Shown here piece by piece: positions 1-14,100 of a stretch of DNA of 64,000 nt (its first letter is position 1; each line of letters begins with the position of its first letter). This stretch comes from Otis tarda (lineage: Eukaryota > Chordata > Aves > Otidiformes > Otididae), in assembly GCA_026413225.1 (NCBI GenBank), contig CM048557.1, positions 61,122,987 to 61,186,986 on the forward strand. Direction: 5' to 3'. The position numbers were made by a program, and so were the translations under genes. The notes below the pieces were generated by a model that saw nothing but the letters and a program-made list of their open reading frames with translations, did no database searches and was not told the origin of the DNA.

Positions 1-3000
1 AACTGTGACTGGAACCAGGGGTAAGGAAAAGGAGAGGCACTCTCATTCCTGCTGGCTGAGGTGGCGGCTCCCAGGGTGCTCCAGTCACAAGAACATTACA
101 AAGGTGCTCTCAAAAAGCAGAAATTTGTTGTCCTCAAAAGTGGGTAATCTGAGCAATTGGAAGGAAATAAAATTTCACCAGTTGGCAAAAACTGCAGAAT
201 CAGGGATGACAGGGAGAGCACTTCACAGACTGCTCAGTCAGCAGTGACCAGATCAAGGAACACCAAAAAAACCCCTTGCATTTTGTGATGCTGAAGATAT
301 AAGTAACTACATCTGTCCTGTCCAGTGTGTTGTTGGGTTGGAGCCAAGAGAACAAGAAGAAAAATCACAGGCCTTAAACACTCAGGAGAAGGGCTACCAC
401 AGCCCTGGATCCTCCTAGAAATATAGTGTACATCATGGACGAGGGCAGAGAATGCAGCAGTGGATGATGCCGCTTGAAACCCACTTCAGAATTGAGCAAT
501 GAACCATTTTCTTAAAGATGGTTGACGTGACATTAGCTGTTATAAGTTAAAATTATTTGTACTTCTTGTGGTGACCTTAGGGTAAGATAAAACCAAGACT
601 TGACAGCACAAATTGAAGATGTAACATGCATTTAACCATTACATATTTTAATTTCCCAATTAGGCAAAAGGAGAGTGTTACATGGCACACAATCCTGCTG
701 ACATTTGGTAGCCAGAAAGTAACAGTGAGCGAACGGTCTCCAATGCCCAGTCTGCAAAGGCCAAGGTGGAAAGGTGACCATTAGGACTCGGGTCTATATT
801 TATAGTAGAAAGTAATTAGTGAGTAACGGGACTGATCCTTTATTGTGTCTGCTTGGCATCATTAGTGTTTTCCGGCCTTCATGATACATAGGAACTGGCA
901 GAAGCATGAGAGATAGTTTTTCAGATAAGTTTCTTGATGTTAGGATGGATGAGTACAGTGTTGTCTAGAAGCAAGAAAAAGAGGTAAGGAGGCTGAGGTA
1001 GGGATTTACACTGAATACAAAGTGAGAGCATTTTCTAAGTTGTAGATGGCTGGCTACATAAGGCAAGCTAAGGGAAAGCTGGATGAGGGCTTTGAAATTT
1101 AAAGCAGTGCCCTTTGGATGTACATCTAGCCTGGAGCAGCTGGCTAAAACACAGCCGTGTAATGTGGGAAATTGCCTAGTTGGATTTTGCCAGACAATTT
1201 AGTGGAGATTTCAGACAGTTGCATGTGTGTGTCTACAATGAATGGTGAAAGTGGGTCTTGGAAAGTAGAGACGTGAATCTCAAAACACCGATAAAAGCAA
1301 AAAGAGAAAAAAATCTTGGTATTCCAGGAGGTGTTGCGCTCTATGAAAAGTGCTCATGAGGCTTTTGGATATGAGGGTGGGACATACTGGGATCTGTCCT
1401 CCTGGTCTGACCACTGGTGATACACAGCATAAGCTGCTGTTTTAAACATATCCAAAATAACAAGTAGTAATTGAAAGCTAGTTCATAAAATGCTTCCTCT
1501 GGGGTTATCCACATTGTTGCCATCAGTAAAGGAAAAAAAAATTTGGAAACCTAGACAGGTAGCATGGGTCAAGAGCTGTAAATAGTGTGTGTGAGCGCAC
1601 ACCTTGCTGGCTGACATACCCATGTCATGTGGAGAAGTGCGTGCCTAAAATAACAAAAATCTGCCAACTATTTTATCTTAGCAATTCTGACTGGGAGGGG
1701 CTGCTAATCAGATGGTAGTTAGTGTGCGTTGGCTCCAATAACAAAACAACAGGCTTGCACTTTTCCATCATCAGCCTGCTTTACTTTCTAACATGAATGA
1801 GCTGCTTCTGATCATGTAAAGTCACCTTTTACATTGTATTCTGTACTGATTGTGTAATGAAATGTTTATTTGTGAATATGGAACTGGCAGGGAAAATGTC
1901 AACATCCATAATGGATTTTGTTACACCATCTGCAGAGTAGGTCAAAGAATAGGGAAAAAAAAAATTAAAGTCATCTTTCTGCAAGACAAAAATGGGTGCT
2001 TTCACTGAGGAGGAGAAAATGTACATTATCTGTTCAGGAGAAGAGCAGACTAGAAGTACTGTCTGGGATTTTAAACAAAAGTAATCGGGAAGGAAAATGG
2101 TCAAGTTCAAGGGGACAAAAATATCCACAGGCACCAGTAACATCATCATAGCCTAGTAAAAAAAAAAACCAACTTATTTAAGAGATTCAAGTAGCTCTGT
2201 ATTTTCCTTTTTTTTTTTTTTTTGTTTATTGATCTCAAATAAATCAGAATTTGCCTTTTGGTCCCCCGATTCTTAAGGTTTTAGGATCCAGGTGATCCTG
2301 GATGATTGTTTTAAATTTGTTGGTGCCCATTGTGTAAATGATAAACTATTACAATGAAAATACTGAGCATCTCAGAATAGCCATCCATTCGATTGGTCCT
2401 GCAAGATACAAACAATGCACCTGCTAAGAGGAAAGTTAAATTATAGGACACTACCATTTCTGTCTGACATAACACCCCAGATATTTCTGTGAATAGTTGC
2501 TCATGAACAGCTATTTATTTCTATTCAGTACTCCAAACTAGACATATAAGTTTTTCTTAGACTTTGTTAGCATCTGATTTTGTGTTTGAAGATATATATT
2601 TATTTTTTTGTGTGTGTGTTGAAGAAGGATAATGCACTGGAGCAGGTCTGTAGACAGAGACACAGACCAACATCCCAGGCCATCAGCTGGACAAGTGCTA
2701 ACATTGCAATCAAGTATTTGGATGGAACACGCCTTTGGGATCCTACGCTGTCCTGTTGTTCGTCATACATGAACATGTCAGGAAAAGCCGTACCAGTTTT
2801 ACATAGGAGTGAAGTCCTGTCCTTGTCACATATCTACTTTTTTTTTTTTCGCTTCTGTCCCTCCCTGTTATTTCCTATACCCCTGAAAAAGGTCCCTACT
2901 TCCCCATTTGCCCTCAAATTTTCCTTCTTTTTCTGTACTGCGTGTGCATCACCAGTAGTAAAGAATACAGATCTCTCTTCTCTCAATCTCTAAGCTTTCT

Positions 3001-3689
3001 CCCACTGTAGCCTCCAGCTGTGAGCTGAAACAAATTGTAAGGAAATTCTGCTCGGCCATTACAGCCATGATAGCAATGTTCATCTACTCTCTGGAGCTGC
3101 CTGTGCATTTATCTAGCAGATAAAAGAAGGGGCTATGCTCAGGGCAGATGGGCTTTTCAAATACTTTAGCTTCCAAACGTCAGTAAGTCTTCTGTGAGCA
3201 TGTATTAACTGAATTAAAAAAATCAATAATCGCCAGGTAAATAAAAAGTATGCTCTCGTCACTGGAGAATCCAACCTAATTTTCAAGTCTCTCTTCCCAC
3301 CTGTAGTGGTAAAGCAGTTTGTCAGTGAAACAGATGTAAATATTTTTTTTACTCATAAGCAAAATTAAAGGTTTTTTTTCCTCTTTCCCTTTGTTCTCAG
3401 CCATGTAATAACCTTTTTTAGCCAAAGCATTCTCAAAAAAAATCAGCCTCAGGGCACTTCTTGCAAGAGAACTTGCATCCTGAACGTTTTTGCTCCGAAA
3501 GTTAAAAAAAAGATCTTTTAATGGAATTTGTCAGGCAGACTTAACTATAGGCAATGGTAATCCAAGCACTTGAATTTCATTTTCTTCAGTTACCATCTAA
3601 TATACACTTAATATGTACTGGTTTAGTGTCCTGTGCCTCAGCAAAATAATTGCACAAGTGGTCAAGAAAAATTGGTATGGGAATTAAGG
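1..3689. other. Unique noncoding DNA, no gene seen
   Basis: AT-rich single-copy-looking sequence. Both strands carry only short open frames with no recognisable domain; the longest, about 137 codons at 2580-2993, is rich in Phe and Cys from T-rich DNA. A poly-T run lies near 2207-2223 and shorter T runs near 2838-2850. I see no promoter, RNA gene or repeat that I can name. It may be intron or intergenic sequence. Confidence 0.6.
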
Positions 3690-3760
3690 TACAGAGTTAG
3701 ATCTGGGTTCAATTCTACTTACAAAAGTAGCTTCTTATAAATTTGGTAAAGTCACTTAAT
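3690..3760 (+). repeat. MIR-like SINE remnant (core)
   Basis: The stretch contains a CTGGGTTCAATTCTAC-type box followed about 45 nt later by TTGGTAAAGTCACTTAA. This is the order of the MIR core, in which a tRNA-like B box is followed by TTGGGCAAGTTACTTAA. It is short and diverged, as expected for a SINE that was active before birds and mammals split. The match is to a recalled consensus and could be chance. Confidence 0.4.
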
Positions 3761-5704
3761 GCAAAGATAGTGTTCCCTCAGGGATATGTGGAAAATCATA
3801 ATTCCTTTCCTCCTTCTTGTTATCTCTTCAGAGTGTAAAGTCTCTTGAAAACAGATTGCCATATGCTGTTTCCTTGTAAAGCAAAGAGTAGTGGACTCAC
3901 TAACTGTTGAAGGAACGTAGATAAACAAAACCACCTTAACTAGGTTCAAAAATCAAGAATTCACTAACTTTATGAGCAGTAACATTTATCCAGCTCAGCT
4001 CCTCACCTTGAATTGTAAATAGATTTTGACCGTTACCTTCAAATGTCATTACTACCCTGTTACAACAGAACATAAAAATGAGGTATATTGTATCACTATT
4101 TCTTTTTGATTGGAAAATAGTCATGTACTTGCTGACTATAGTGGCAGTGTTATTAGTGTAAATGAGATAAATGTATTCAGCAGTGGCACCATGTACCCAC
4201 AAAACCAGAAATATCCCAGGGGAACTGTGCAGCATATTCAACTATGCAAACTTTTAATAAGCCATGATTAATCTCAATGCTGTTCTTTGTTACCTGGATG
4301 AAATGAGATGCAATTGAAAACAATGGTGATATCTCCACTACAGTTGTCAAGTCATCCCAGTGAAAGAGCAGGGGCAGGGGAACAGAGGACTTTCTATCTT
4401 ATCTGTTAGTTGTTTCCAAGGGCCAGAGTCAACATGCAGAGAACAGCTAGCAGTTATAAGCTGATGGTCACTTAGAGAGATGAGTAGAAAGGAAAACCTG
4501 GTTGCTGTGTAACTAGAGTCCATACATCTAGAAGGAATTATTGAGAAGGGAGGGGTTTAAAACTGCTCTTTGAGAAAGGTGAGAACTTGAAACTGTCCCC
4601 TGGGCATAATTTTATTTAATGTATAATCCTGCTCTAGGTTCTCTTAAGTTCAATTAAAAATAGCATCCTCAGAGGCAGACATAAATGATAAGAGAATCAT
4701 CACAAAAGGAGAAAACCCTTCTTTCCTACTAGTGGCTGTTGTAAATCAAGGTTCTACTATCAAGAGGGAAAGGCTTTCACTCCAGTATTTGTTCATGCTT
4801 TGATCAAAACAAAATCTAAACCAAAACACAAAATCTGTGAAGCAGAAATGTAGGATTCCTACACTTATCTTCATCTATTTCATTATCTTCCTGTGCTCTC
4901 TTTGCATGATACCCTCTATGCTACACAACACAATTTGAATTGAAGCAACGAAGAGTTTTGTGCTGATAAATAGAACATTCCAGTGTATCAAAATACCTTT
5001 GATAGAGAAATGTTGTTTGATTCTTCCACAGGAAGCTAAACTGTATTTTCAGAAGTCAAGCATATTCTGCTGTTAAAGCAGTCCCTCAGAGTAATTTTTA
5101 CTGGGTCTATTTTTTATCTAAAGATATACATGGATAATTAATCTGAAGGAAAATTTTCTAAGTTACACGATTATTGCTTATCTGGATACTTAAAAAATAT
5201 CTTTTAGCAAAACCGAATGGAGCTGGTTAGGTTCCCCTTTTCTTGAGGATTGAATGCTGTTGATTACCTCTGAATGGCTCTTGCACATGTTTTTCGTACA
5301 CTACTTCTTTCTTTCAGTTATTTTCTTCACGATCAAGTTTTAGCTAGAGAAGGGAGTCCTGTCTTAAAAATCAGAGTTGATTTATTTGGAAGAGAAAGTG
5401 ATATGTAACTGAACACTGTAGGAGGAAATCTTTGTATATTAGAGGTCTGTTGTAGATGACGTGCCAAGCTGAAATGAAAACCGCCGGTGTCATTGCCAGT
5501 TAGGGCTGAATTCCCATCTGCCTGGAGAGTGAGTGTTGTGGAGTCCCCAGGAGAAGCCCACTCTGGAGGTTGAAGATGGCATGTTTGGGTTCACTTCCTC
5601 GATCTGCCACAGTCTGCATGCATGAATCAGAAAAGATTCTGCAGAAGTTTTATTTTCCTCCTAAATGAGCAATAGATACTTATGTGCTGTAAAAACCCAG
5701 CTGT
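3761..5704. other. Unique noncoding DNA, no gene seen
   Basis: AT-rich sequence with short frames only. Nothing recognisable as an exon, RNA gene or repeat was seen. Confidence 0.55.
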
Positions 5705-5820
5705 CCTGTATTTCTCTCCTGTCTCACTTCTCCTATAAAATGGGGAAAGTGCTTCCTCACCTCCCAGTACTTGCTTTCCTCCCAGAGATGTTGTAAGGGG
5801 AACTACACTAAAGGTACAGT
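5705..5820 (+). repeat. MIR-like SINE remnant (3' half)
   Basis: The segment includes CTCCTATAAAATGGGGAAAG followed by a run of CCTCACCTCCCAG and GATGTTGTAAGG. These parallel the MIR 3' half, CCTCATCTGTAAAATGGGGA, CCTACCTCATAGGG and TTGTTGTGAGG, in the same order and similar spacing. The assignment is by eye to a remembered consensus. A related core-SINE or an L2 tail is possible. Confidence 0.5.
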
Positions 5821-8549
5821 ACAAATGGAGCTATATTAGTACATTAATAGGTAGACAGAAGGGTGAATATCATCCCTGTGGAACAAAAACACCTGCCATT
5901 CCTGTGACAGCTACAGAAACTACTGCAATATATTTAGTAGCTTACACAATAGCAAAAGAAAGCTATTAAAGCAGGGAAAGCTGGCCAACAGATAAGCCCA
6001 AAGAACCTCTGTTGAAATGCAGGTTTTTCTTCTAACTTTTTCCTAGTTTGATATCTTCATATTATTTCTTTTTTTTTTTTTACTTTATGAAGCATGATCA
6101 TTCTCTTTGTTATGTGAGTTCTAGACTTAATGCTCTCTGGCCATCAAACATAGCTTTCCCGCAGGGACACAGGGACTTAGACCCACGTGTTGCACAGCAG
6201 TAGAAGAAAGCCCAGCTCAGAGTTACCAGTGGCATATTGGTCGTACGGCTACCACTTTGGGTTATACCTGTCAGATGAACTGGGACTGGTGGCAAAGCTG
6301 GTGTGGAAGCAGGCAGATCAGCTGCTGGGTGCCCCACTGCTGATGATTAAGCAGCCACAAAACCCACGTCAGCTACTAGGAACCTTCACAGCTAAAGCTG
6401 AGGTACTTCCACTCATCTGCAGGTAAAAGGCTGACCTCTGTGGATAGGATTTGCAGTGGATTCAACATGCCCCGTAAATCAACTGGAAGTGTCCTAGAAC
6501 ACAATATATGCACTGACCGGTGGCGACATTCTCAGGAGGAAAGCTTTTGGAGAGTCCAGGGTACACAAAGGCAGTATCTGACCCATGTGCTACACAAATC
6601 AGCTGAAACAGCCTACACAGTGAACTCCTCCTGACTGAACAAGGATTATTCATGGATAATATTTTGTGACTAGTGGAATGAAAACATTTGAGAGAATCAC
6701 AAACTGTTGGTAGCGAATGTATTCATCCATTTCTAGAAAGGAAATTAGAGCAATTTTTTCCCTGGCTCAGTAGTTCCTTAGTGATAACTTCACCTTCCTG
6801 ACATCTGTTCTCACTCTTTCTCCCCATCCCTGAGAAGAACAGAGCTGATGTCAGAGTTATTTACAAGTGTGTACAGGTGTATCTTAGCATCCGGGAGACT
6901 GAAGAAGTGCAGAGCTCAGTGATTCACCAACCCTGTCTCTAGAGCCTGTCACATCTATTCTGAACAGACATTCTATATAATAGGTACAGTATCTGATCAT
7001 AAAAAGTATGTCCTTTATATCATAGCTCTGATGAACTGCTTTATGCTTTTATCACAGTGTTTCACACAGAAGAAACTAGAGTGATACTCAATAAATTCCA
7101 ACAACAGGAGTACAATTCAAGCTCCTAGCAATATTTAGACATCACCGTTTTAATGAGTAGTAAGTAATTTAGATGAATGACATTTTGTGCTTGCAAACAC
7201 CGTGTTGTGAAGAGTAGTGATGTTTATTACGTACTCTGCCATGTCTATTAGGACAATATACAGCCTCCTGTATGAACATTAAAAACATACAAGCAAAAGA
7301 TCCCAAGTCATCACCATTTCTCAGCCTGCAATAACAAACATCTACCCAGCTATTGACCCCAATCACAAATAAAATTGGTAAGGCACATTTTACACTTGAT
7401 CCCAAAGGCTGAGAGACTTGTACAATGTAAGGAATAGACTTGGACATCTTTTATGTCATCTTGCTTACTGCAGAAGATAGTTTAAATTACACACTAAAAG
7501 CAGATTAGAACAAATTTGATGAGCCTTCAAAGCACACTTTCTTCCTTTTCATGATGAAAATATGAACCATGATGTCTGCTGTCAAGTAAGTACATCCAGT
7601 CATAACAGAATGGAAAGATCCGTCTGCTCCTCTTGTTTCATATCCTTGGACTACAGGTGAAATGGAGATAGACTTTAGTGTGTCTACATGAGCACTTCAG
7701 CTCAGATCAAGAGAAGTGAAGTGAATAGTGCCATCTTCCCCACTTACATGCACTCTAGTTTACACTACAGAGCCATGTTGGAGCACACAAATCAAACTCC
7801 CTTCAGAGGAAACTAAAACAGAAGAAGAACCTCAAGAGTCTACCTAATGTATCCCCAATGCTAATGAGTCTTCTGGTCTTGCTATTCAGTCTTTCCTTGT
7901 TTAGTCACTTTGTCTGCCTGTTGAAGATTGGTCTTTTAATTTTCCTTGAGAATGTCTGTTCCCAAGGAGCTCTGTGGGCTGCTGAGGTCATATTTGGAAT
8001 CTTTGCACTCTAGAGGTGATTGGAGACAAATGCTCACTACAGCACTTAGCTCTTCTGGAGGCTCTCTCCCAGCCGAACCCCAGGATCCTAGCACGGCTAT
8101 GTTAATATAAATGCATTCTGCATGCTGCATTTTAAATGTGACTTTTGCACGAAGGTGACCTAAGCTTTTGGAGTCAGCTCTCCTTGTATCTGTCTGCTCT
8201 GATTATGGGGACAAGAAAAGCATTATAATGTGTCAAATTGGATGTAGGTTTACAAAAACCAAAATCAATCTAAATAGTCAGCAGTGGAAAAGGAAAGTGA
8301 TGACCACTGTGAGCTGGTACTTACCTTCTCCTTTCCTTCTGTGCTCAAATGCAGAGTGGCTTTAATTTCTAGAATCTCATTTGCACTTGTAAGCCCAGAC
8401 AGTGCTAAGATTCATGAAGGTTTCATGAAGGAAAAACCAAGAAAGTCAGGTCTATTTCTAACACAAAAGCTTTTGCACCTGCTCAGCTACCCTGTGGAGG
8501 AGTTAAAATCTCTCATTCACTCTGGTCGAAACCTACTTTGATGGAAAAC
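5821..8549. other. Unique noncoding DNA, no gene seen
   Basis: Only short chance frames are found here, the longest about 92 codons on the minus strand at 7169-7447. A weak MIR/L2-tail-like string (ACTCAATAAATTCC, about 7088-7101) is too short to call. No gene or regulatory site was supported. Confidence 0.55.
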
Positions 8550-9153
8550 ATTGAGAGTTAAAGCTTACCAGTGTGATGCTAGCCAAACACATCCCTACTG
8601 ATTACAGAACTGGTGTATTGTGCTCAGTTTGGGGCTCTCCGGCACAAGAAAGACATTGACATGTTGAGTTGATTCCAGAAGAAAGCCATTAAAATGACAA
8701 GGCATGTGATACAGCGTGTGTTATGTTAGGAGAGGTGGTATGAACCGGGTTTGTTCAGCTTTAAGAAGAGAAGACTAACAGGGTTTCTTGTTTCTGCCTT
8801 TAACTCTCTAATAGGAGGCTACAGAAAAGAGAGAGCTGACTATTCGCAGAAGAGTGCAGCTAAGAGACAATGTGCAAGAGTCACAATTTATTACAAGGAA
8901 AAATATGATTAGGTATTGAGATTATGTTTTTTATATTTTTTATGATGAAAGTGATTAACCACTAGAATAGGAACTCAGAGAGGATGTGAAATCCCCATAA
9001 TTAAAGATGCTCGCAAATTGACAGAGAAAAACCCTAAGCAACCTGATCTAGCATGACAGTTGAATCTGCCTTCAGACTTGGACCTACTCTGAGAGGAAGA
9101 TTGGATCAGAAGACCATCAGAAGTCTCATCCAAATGAAATTATTTTATGATTG
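8550..9153 (+). mobile_element. Old 5'-truncated CR1 LINE
   Basis: This is a decayed copy of the 3' end of CR1, the main avian LINE. Several landmarks follow the CR1 order. A cytosine-poor version of the QCDA/AAK segment lies near 8568-8590. The GTCCAGTTCTGGGG-type segment is GCTCAGTTTGGGGC near 8621. ACAAGAAAGACATTGA follows at 8643, then the TTGTTCAGC...AGAAGAG segment near 8750-8772. The 3' end, a decayed form of the CCTTCCAACC...ATTCTATGATT tail, lies near 9126-9153. The frame is lost throughout. It is much more diverged than the CR1 copies at 22.6 and 60.6 kb, so it inserted far earlier. Confidence 0.8.
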
Positions 9154-11077
9154 TTTAATTCTATTTTTATTTACAATGCTAAACCAAGGCAACAACTGTA
9201 TGTGAGGGAATCCCTGGCCTTAGTTGGATTTAGTAATCTGGTGGTTTCCAAAATGAGGGACATACTATCTGAAGCTGAGATAAAACAAACATCAACACAA
9301 AAAAAAATGTGAAAGGAAGGCAAATAGATATGAATAATAAACGGCAGCACTACTATACTATTGTGCACCATGAAATACATCTGCTGCAGTAATTTCAAAG
9401 TCTCAAAGATAACAGTAAAAGCAATTACTGGAAGAACAAAACATTGCCAAAATCATTAATATGGTGGTTGTGTCTCCCTCATGCACTGATTCAGCACAAG
9501 GAAAGAGTTTTCGGAGAGCAGATTTTCCGATTCCACTGTTGTTGTTTTAATGACATTGTTTGGCATCTATCCCTTGTTTGCTAAGGGGACTTAGGTTGGT
9601 TTTTTGCAGTTCACAAGTAGACCCAGTAACAGAAGACAAAAACTGGTTTGTTTTGTGACTCTGTGCACTACTGCCAGTGCAGTGAATGCCTTGTCATGTT
9701 CGTACAGCACTTGTGTCCCCAAGGACTATGGGGTAGTTGTCATTCACAAACCTCACATGAGGTCACGTCCACCCCATCTGGAGCAAAAGGGTTCGGTCAC
9801 AGCAGGCACATCAGTGACACTCATCACTGAGCAGAGAGGTGTTTGCTTCTGTCTCGAGCCCTCATTTGTACAAAACCATAGCCTGTCCCTACACCTGTAA
9901 AAAAGTGGTCTAGATGCCTTTCACTAAAGGTACTTTGTGATCAGTCTTGAAGGGTAATTCCCCCTTCCGGACCTGTACTTTTCTACAGTCTGTGCTGAGG
10001 TGACCCAGAGCATCTTTTTTTTTCCCAAGGAGAATGACTGTCAGTTCTCATATTGAGCATCTCTTTAACATAGGCTGTATGAGACAGCAAAGGCAACTGA
10101 ATACAATACTTCCTCATGCATTGTAAACACTAGGAGATAGCTATGAGACTCTCAGCGCTCATAGTTCTTTGCAATTATTCTTAATTAAAAAAAATACACA
10201 CAAATCTTAGTAGTTTATGAGTTGATCTGTTGCAAGACAGAGTCAGGAAATGATTTCTGGTTTCCTTCCCTTTCATTCTGACTTCAAATCATGACTGCAA
10301 TGCCTCTTAGCACACACTTTAATTTAGCTTTACACGAATTGGTTCCAAATCCTTAATTAAGCTTATTCTTTTTTCTAATTTTAAAATATGCAAGATTTTT
10401 AAGTATAACAAATTAGTAAGAAATTAATTCAAGTAGTTAATGAATTATTAATCAAGACTGATAGCAGAAATGTAATAATGATTGTAGATATCACTACATG
10501 CTGTGGAACCATTGTAAAAGCACATTCTATCAGCTCATTGAAACAAGATATTCAAGAAATAAAGACATCTCTGCATCATTTGTAGTTCCAAAACCATGTC
10601 CTAGCACTAGACTAAAGTGACATTATGATGTAAATACGCACTTAGCAACTTCCATTTGTAATTCTAACAGTACTGAACATGTTGCTTGGCAAACAGTGAG
10701 CAGTGTAGGATCTTTACTGCCCAGCTGATTTTCTTCTTGACATAAGAATGGTTTCTAGTTAAGACAAAGTTACACACACTCTGCAGCCTCAGGAAGAGGA
10801 AACATCTTTGTTTCTCTGACCTGAACTGATGCTACTGCTGAATCACCCCAAACCAGCAAGTTTGGTCTTGGCATGAGGAGACAAAGACACTGCTTACTTC
10901 TCAAGCTCACGGTAGCTTGACAGAAAACATTAACACAGTGTCAGCTCAGGATTTTTTGTTTTCGTTTTTTTTTTTTAATCTATCTATCTGCCTCAGAGTA
11001 AGAAGCCATCTAAGACACATATCCAGTCCTCCACCTGACTTTCTGCCCATTTGTCTGTGCATTCTGTGGCACAGGAT
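9154..11077. other. Unique noncoding DNA, no gene seen
   Basis: AT-rich unique DNA with short frames; two overlapping frames of 60 and 98 codons at 9604-9900 have no recognisable domain. A very AT-rich patch lies at about 10310-10480. Confidence 0.55.
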
Positions 11078-11175
11078 CCAAGTGCTTCACATTCACTAAC
11101 GTATTTATTTTGCTTGTCTCCTCGTGATACACTAAAATATTATATCTGTTTGGAGAAAACTGAGGCACACATGGG
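11078..11175 (-). repeat. Ancient L2/L3-type LINE or MIR tail remnant
   Basis: On the plus strand the order is CCAAGTGCTTCAC, a spacer, CTCCTCGTGATA, ATATTAT, then GAGAAAACTGAGGCAC. This follows the inverted 3' end of L2/L3/MIR-group repeats: CCAAGCGCTTTAC, CCTCACAACA.., TATTATCCCC, GGAAACTGAGGCAC. It is about 100 bp and heavily diverged. The orientation is minus, and the family cannot be fixed by eye. Confidence 0.5.
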
Positions 11176-14100
11176 ACATTTGTGGAAAAGAGGGACTGAT
11201 CAGTTCCTTCTGCTCCACTAACATACCAGCTTATCCTTCCACCTGGAAAGATACTTAAATTTTATTCCTAAACAGTGAAGAATCTCTGTCAGTTTATTTC
11301 TTTTAAAACCTCTTTTCCCCTCCACCATCTGGCTTATCTCCAACATATTTCACATTTGAGATGTTGGTTTCCATTTGACAGCTATAGATTAGAGGAAAAA
11401 ACCCCTCTCCTTGCAAATTTTTAAGCACAGATTGCAAAAAGTTTCAACATCCTGATTGTTCAGAGAGATGATTCATATTAAGCGTGATGTTTGCTAGGCT
11501 GCATTGCACTTATTTGATATGACATCCAGTACCTGGAATGTGGCAATCTGATGCGACACATCACTGCTCACTGGCACAGCACCAGAAACACAGAGACACT
11601 TGAGATACTGTGGTTATATTTGGATCCCTTTTTTAAAAGGAGTTCTGAAGTTTTCATATGTCATTTCATGTCACTTTGTCATTGATTCCAGGAGGCTGAA
11701 CTACTCAGTGACTGTGTCCACCTGCCTCATTTCCTCTACAAAGTAGTCCTGAATTTAACCATTGTCATGCTGGACTTCCTACACAGTCTTACTTTTATGC
11801 TTTAACGCTTATTAAACAAAAATCAGAGACTAGTCCTGCCTGTTTAGGCACAAGACAGAAAAAAGACTCCATTCTGCCACTGGGCAATCCAAAGAAAATA
11901 GGTTGTAAATAGCCAATAAAGAAGATCCGTGATTCGAACGCGCCAGTCAAAGCAATAGAATTGCAGATGTTTAATGGGTTACCACCCATCATCTGAGCAA
12001 TTTTTCCTGTATTTCCCTTACATGCCATTGAAAGGGATTCATACTGTGTTTTCCCTTGTAATTGGGGCAGATTAGGATGATGTACATAGAGACTTGCAGA
12101 AGATTCGTGGTAATAATCTCTTAAATCTCTCTTGTAATTAGATCACATTGGGCTGGTTACTTGCAGCCCCAGTACATTGGGATTCTGATACAGCTGAGTC
12201 TTTGTATTGACTTTGTCGGGATCTGGATGTGTCCTGAGCTGCTGCTGCTGAGTTTCAATGGCCCTCAAATAAGGACTTTAGTCCTCCAGTTATTTAGTTG
12301 CATCAAATACACAGAAATACACACAAACTTGCCAGGATTCTTTCTTTCTTTTGTTTTTAGGCTTTCATTTCCCTGTGAAAATTCTAACAGTAGCCTTTTT
12401 CCTTCATTATCATTCCTAAAACTACAAAGTTACCCTTGCTGTGAAGGACTGTGCAAAGTTTAGAACTTCTGCAATTACTTTCTTAGAAAACACCTCTGCG
12501 ATTGGCAGCAGATCATCTGCAGGAGGAACTCTGGAAAAGTAGTGACAATTTAAGTGTTGTCATCGAACTTCTTCAGCCCATTAAGTTGGGTGATTTCGTA
12601 TATAATCTCTAGTATACTTAACAGAGGAGAGAAGCACCTGGACAAGGAATGGTAAATATAAATCAACAGATAAAGATATTCCTTTTTGCATCACACTTAT
12701 TACCAAGAGCATCAGAGTCTTTATGCTTATGCATTTAGAATAATATCTGCCTGAACAGATATGGTTGGCAGTAATTACAGGATACGAACTGATGGATTTG
12801 GTGTTGAAGAATTTTCCCTATTTAAAAATGCTAAAAGCAGAGAGGTAGAAGGATGTTTTCCTCTTCATTTACTTCTCTTATTTTTTTTTTGTTTGCTTGC
12901 CTATGTCCCTTCCTCTGTGCTCATTTTCACTAATTTGGAGAGGTGACAGTGCTGTGCTTCTGCTACCGTCTGGCCTAACAATGTTGTTTGCATGTTTGTA
13001 GAGGTTACATAGCACTTTTTTTTCATCTTTTGTTTGATCTGCAGAGATCTGATCAATGCAACAGAAGAGAATCAGAACTGATATGTCAAGATACAAAGAC
13101 TCTCCAAACTTCTAGTTGCAGTCTTCATTAGTGGCCTTGTCTGTGAAGGGCAAAAGTCTCTAAAGGATTACATATGCTACTAAAGTGGTTAATGTTCCTT
13201 ATTACAAGCACAGTAAGCTGTTTCTTTCTGCAAATGTTCCTAGTCATTACTACTGTTTTCTTTTTCTGAAAGATATAATTGTCTTATTGCTCCTGCCTAC
13301 AGTATGAGACACGAGCTAATGATGCTTTGCAAAGAAGTTCAGTCTCGTTGACACGGGAGTGATCCAAACTTAACAATATGTCAGATTCAAAGTTATCTTT
13401 ACTGACATTTCCAAGAGTTGCTACTGGCAATGTAATTCTTGATGTGGATTCACTTACAGTTCTTCAAAATGCTGTTTAAAATCAAGATACTGAGTTAAAA
13501 AGACAATCCAAAGAGAAGATTATTTCTGCTTTTAAATACATCCTTAAATAATACTAATGGAGTTGCAACTCTCAAAAGCTGATCTGAAAATGGCCGTAAG
13601 CATTTTTAACAGCTACATACCAAGCCAAGGCTTGATCCTCTATGCTCTGTGCATCCAAACCTCCCACACAGCTGCCTCTTTAATGAAAGCATAATCGTAA
13701 GAGCAGAGGAACAGCCCAAGTACTCGGTGTTACAGAACTGGAAGGCAATAGCAAACCCTAAACAAGAATTTAGTTTGAATAGTTACTAAATCCACCATTT
13801 CTATAAATCACCTGAATTCTGGGCTCTCCTCATTGTTCACTGTCATATGTCTATGTTGCACTGATGCCTCATTATACATGTAAACTACCAAAGGAATTGG
13901 TATGAAGTAGAATTTATTTGAATCTGAATTCAAGTCTATGACAGTTACAGACATTAACCACAAAATGCCCTCTAGTCCAATTGAATGTACACTTTCAAAT
14001 ATTACTTCAAGTTCATTCCTATTTACTGGAAACTGATTTGTATGGTGTAAGAGACAATGGTGGATATTATATATGTCACACAGCAGCTTACCATCAATAC

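Noticed and set aside
2580-2993. 137-codon plus-strand frame
   Set aside because: T-rich translation with many Phe, Ser and Cys residues, no domain and no exon borders.
11925-11975. GTTCGAATC on the minus strand, possible tRNA T-arm
   Set aside because: The flanking five-base stem pairs at only three positions and no cloverleaf can be drawn.
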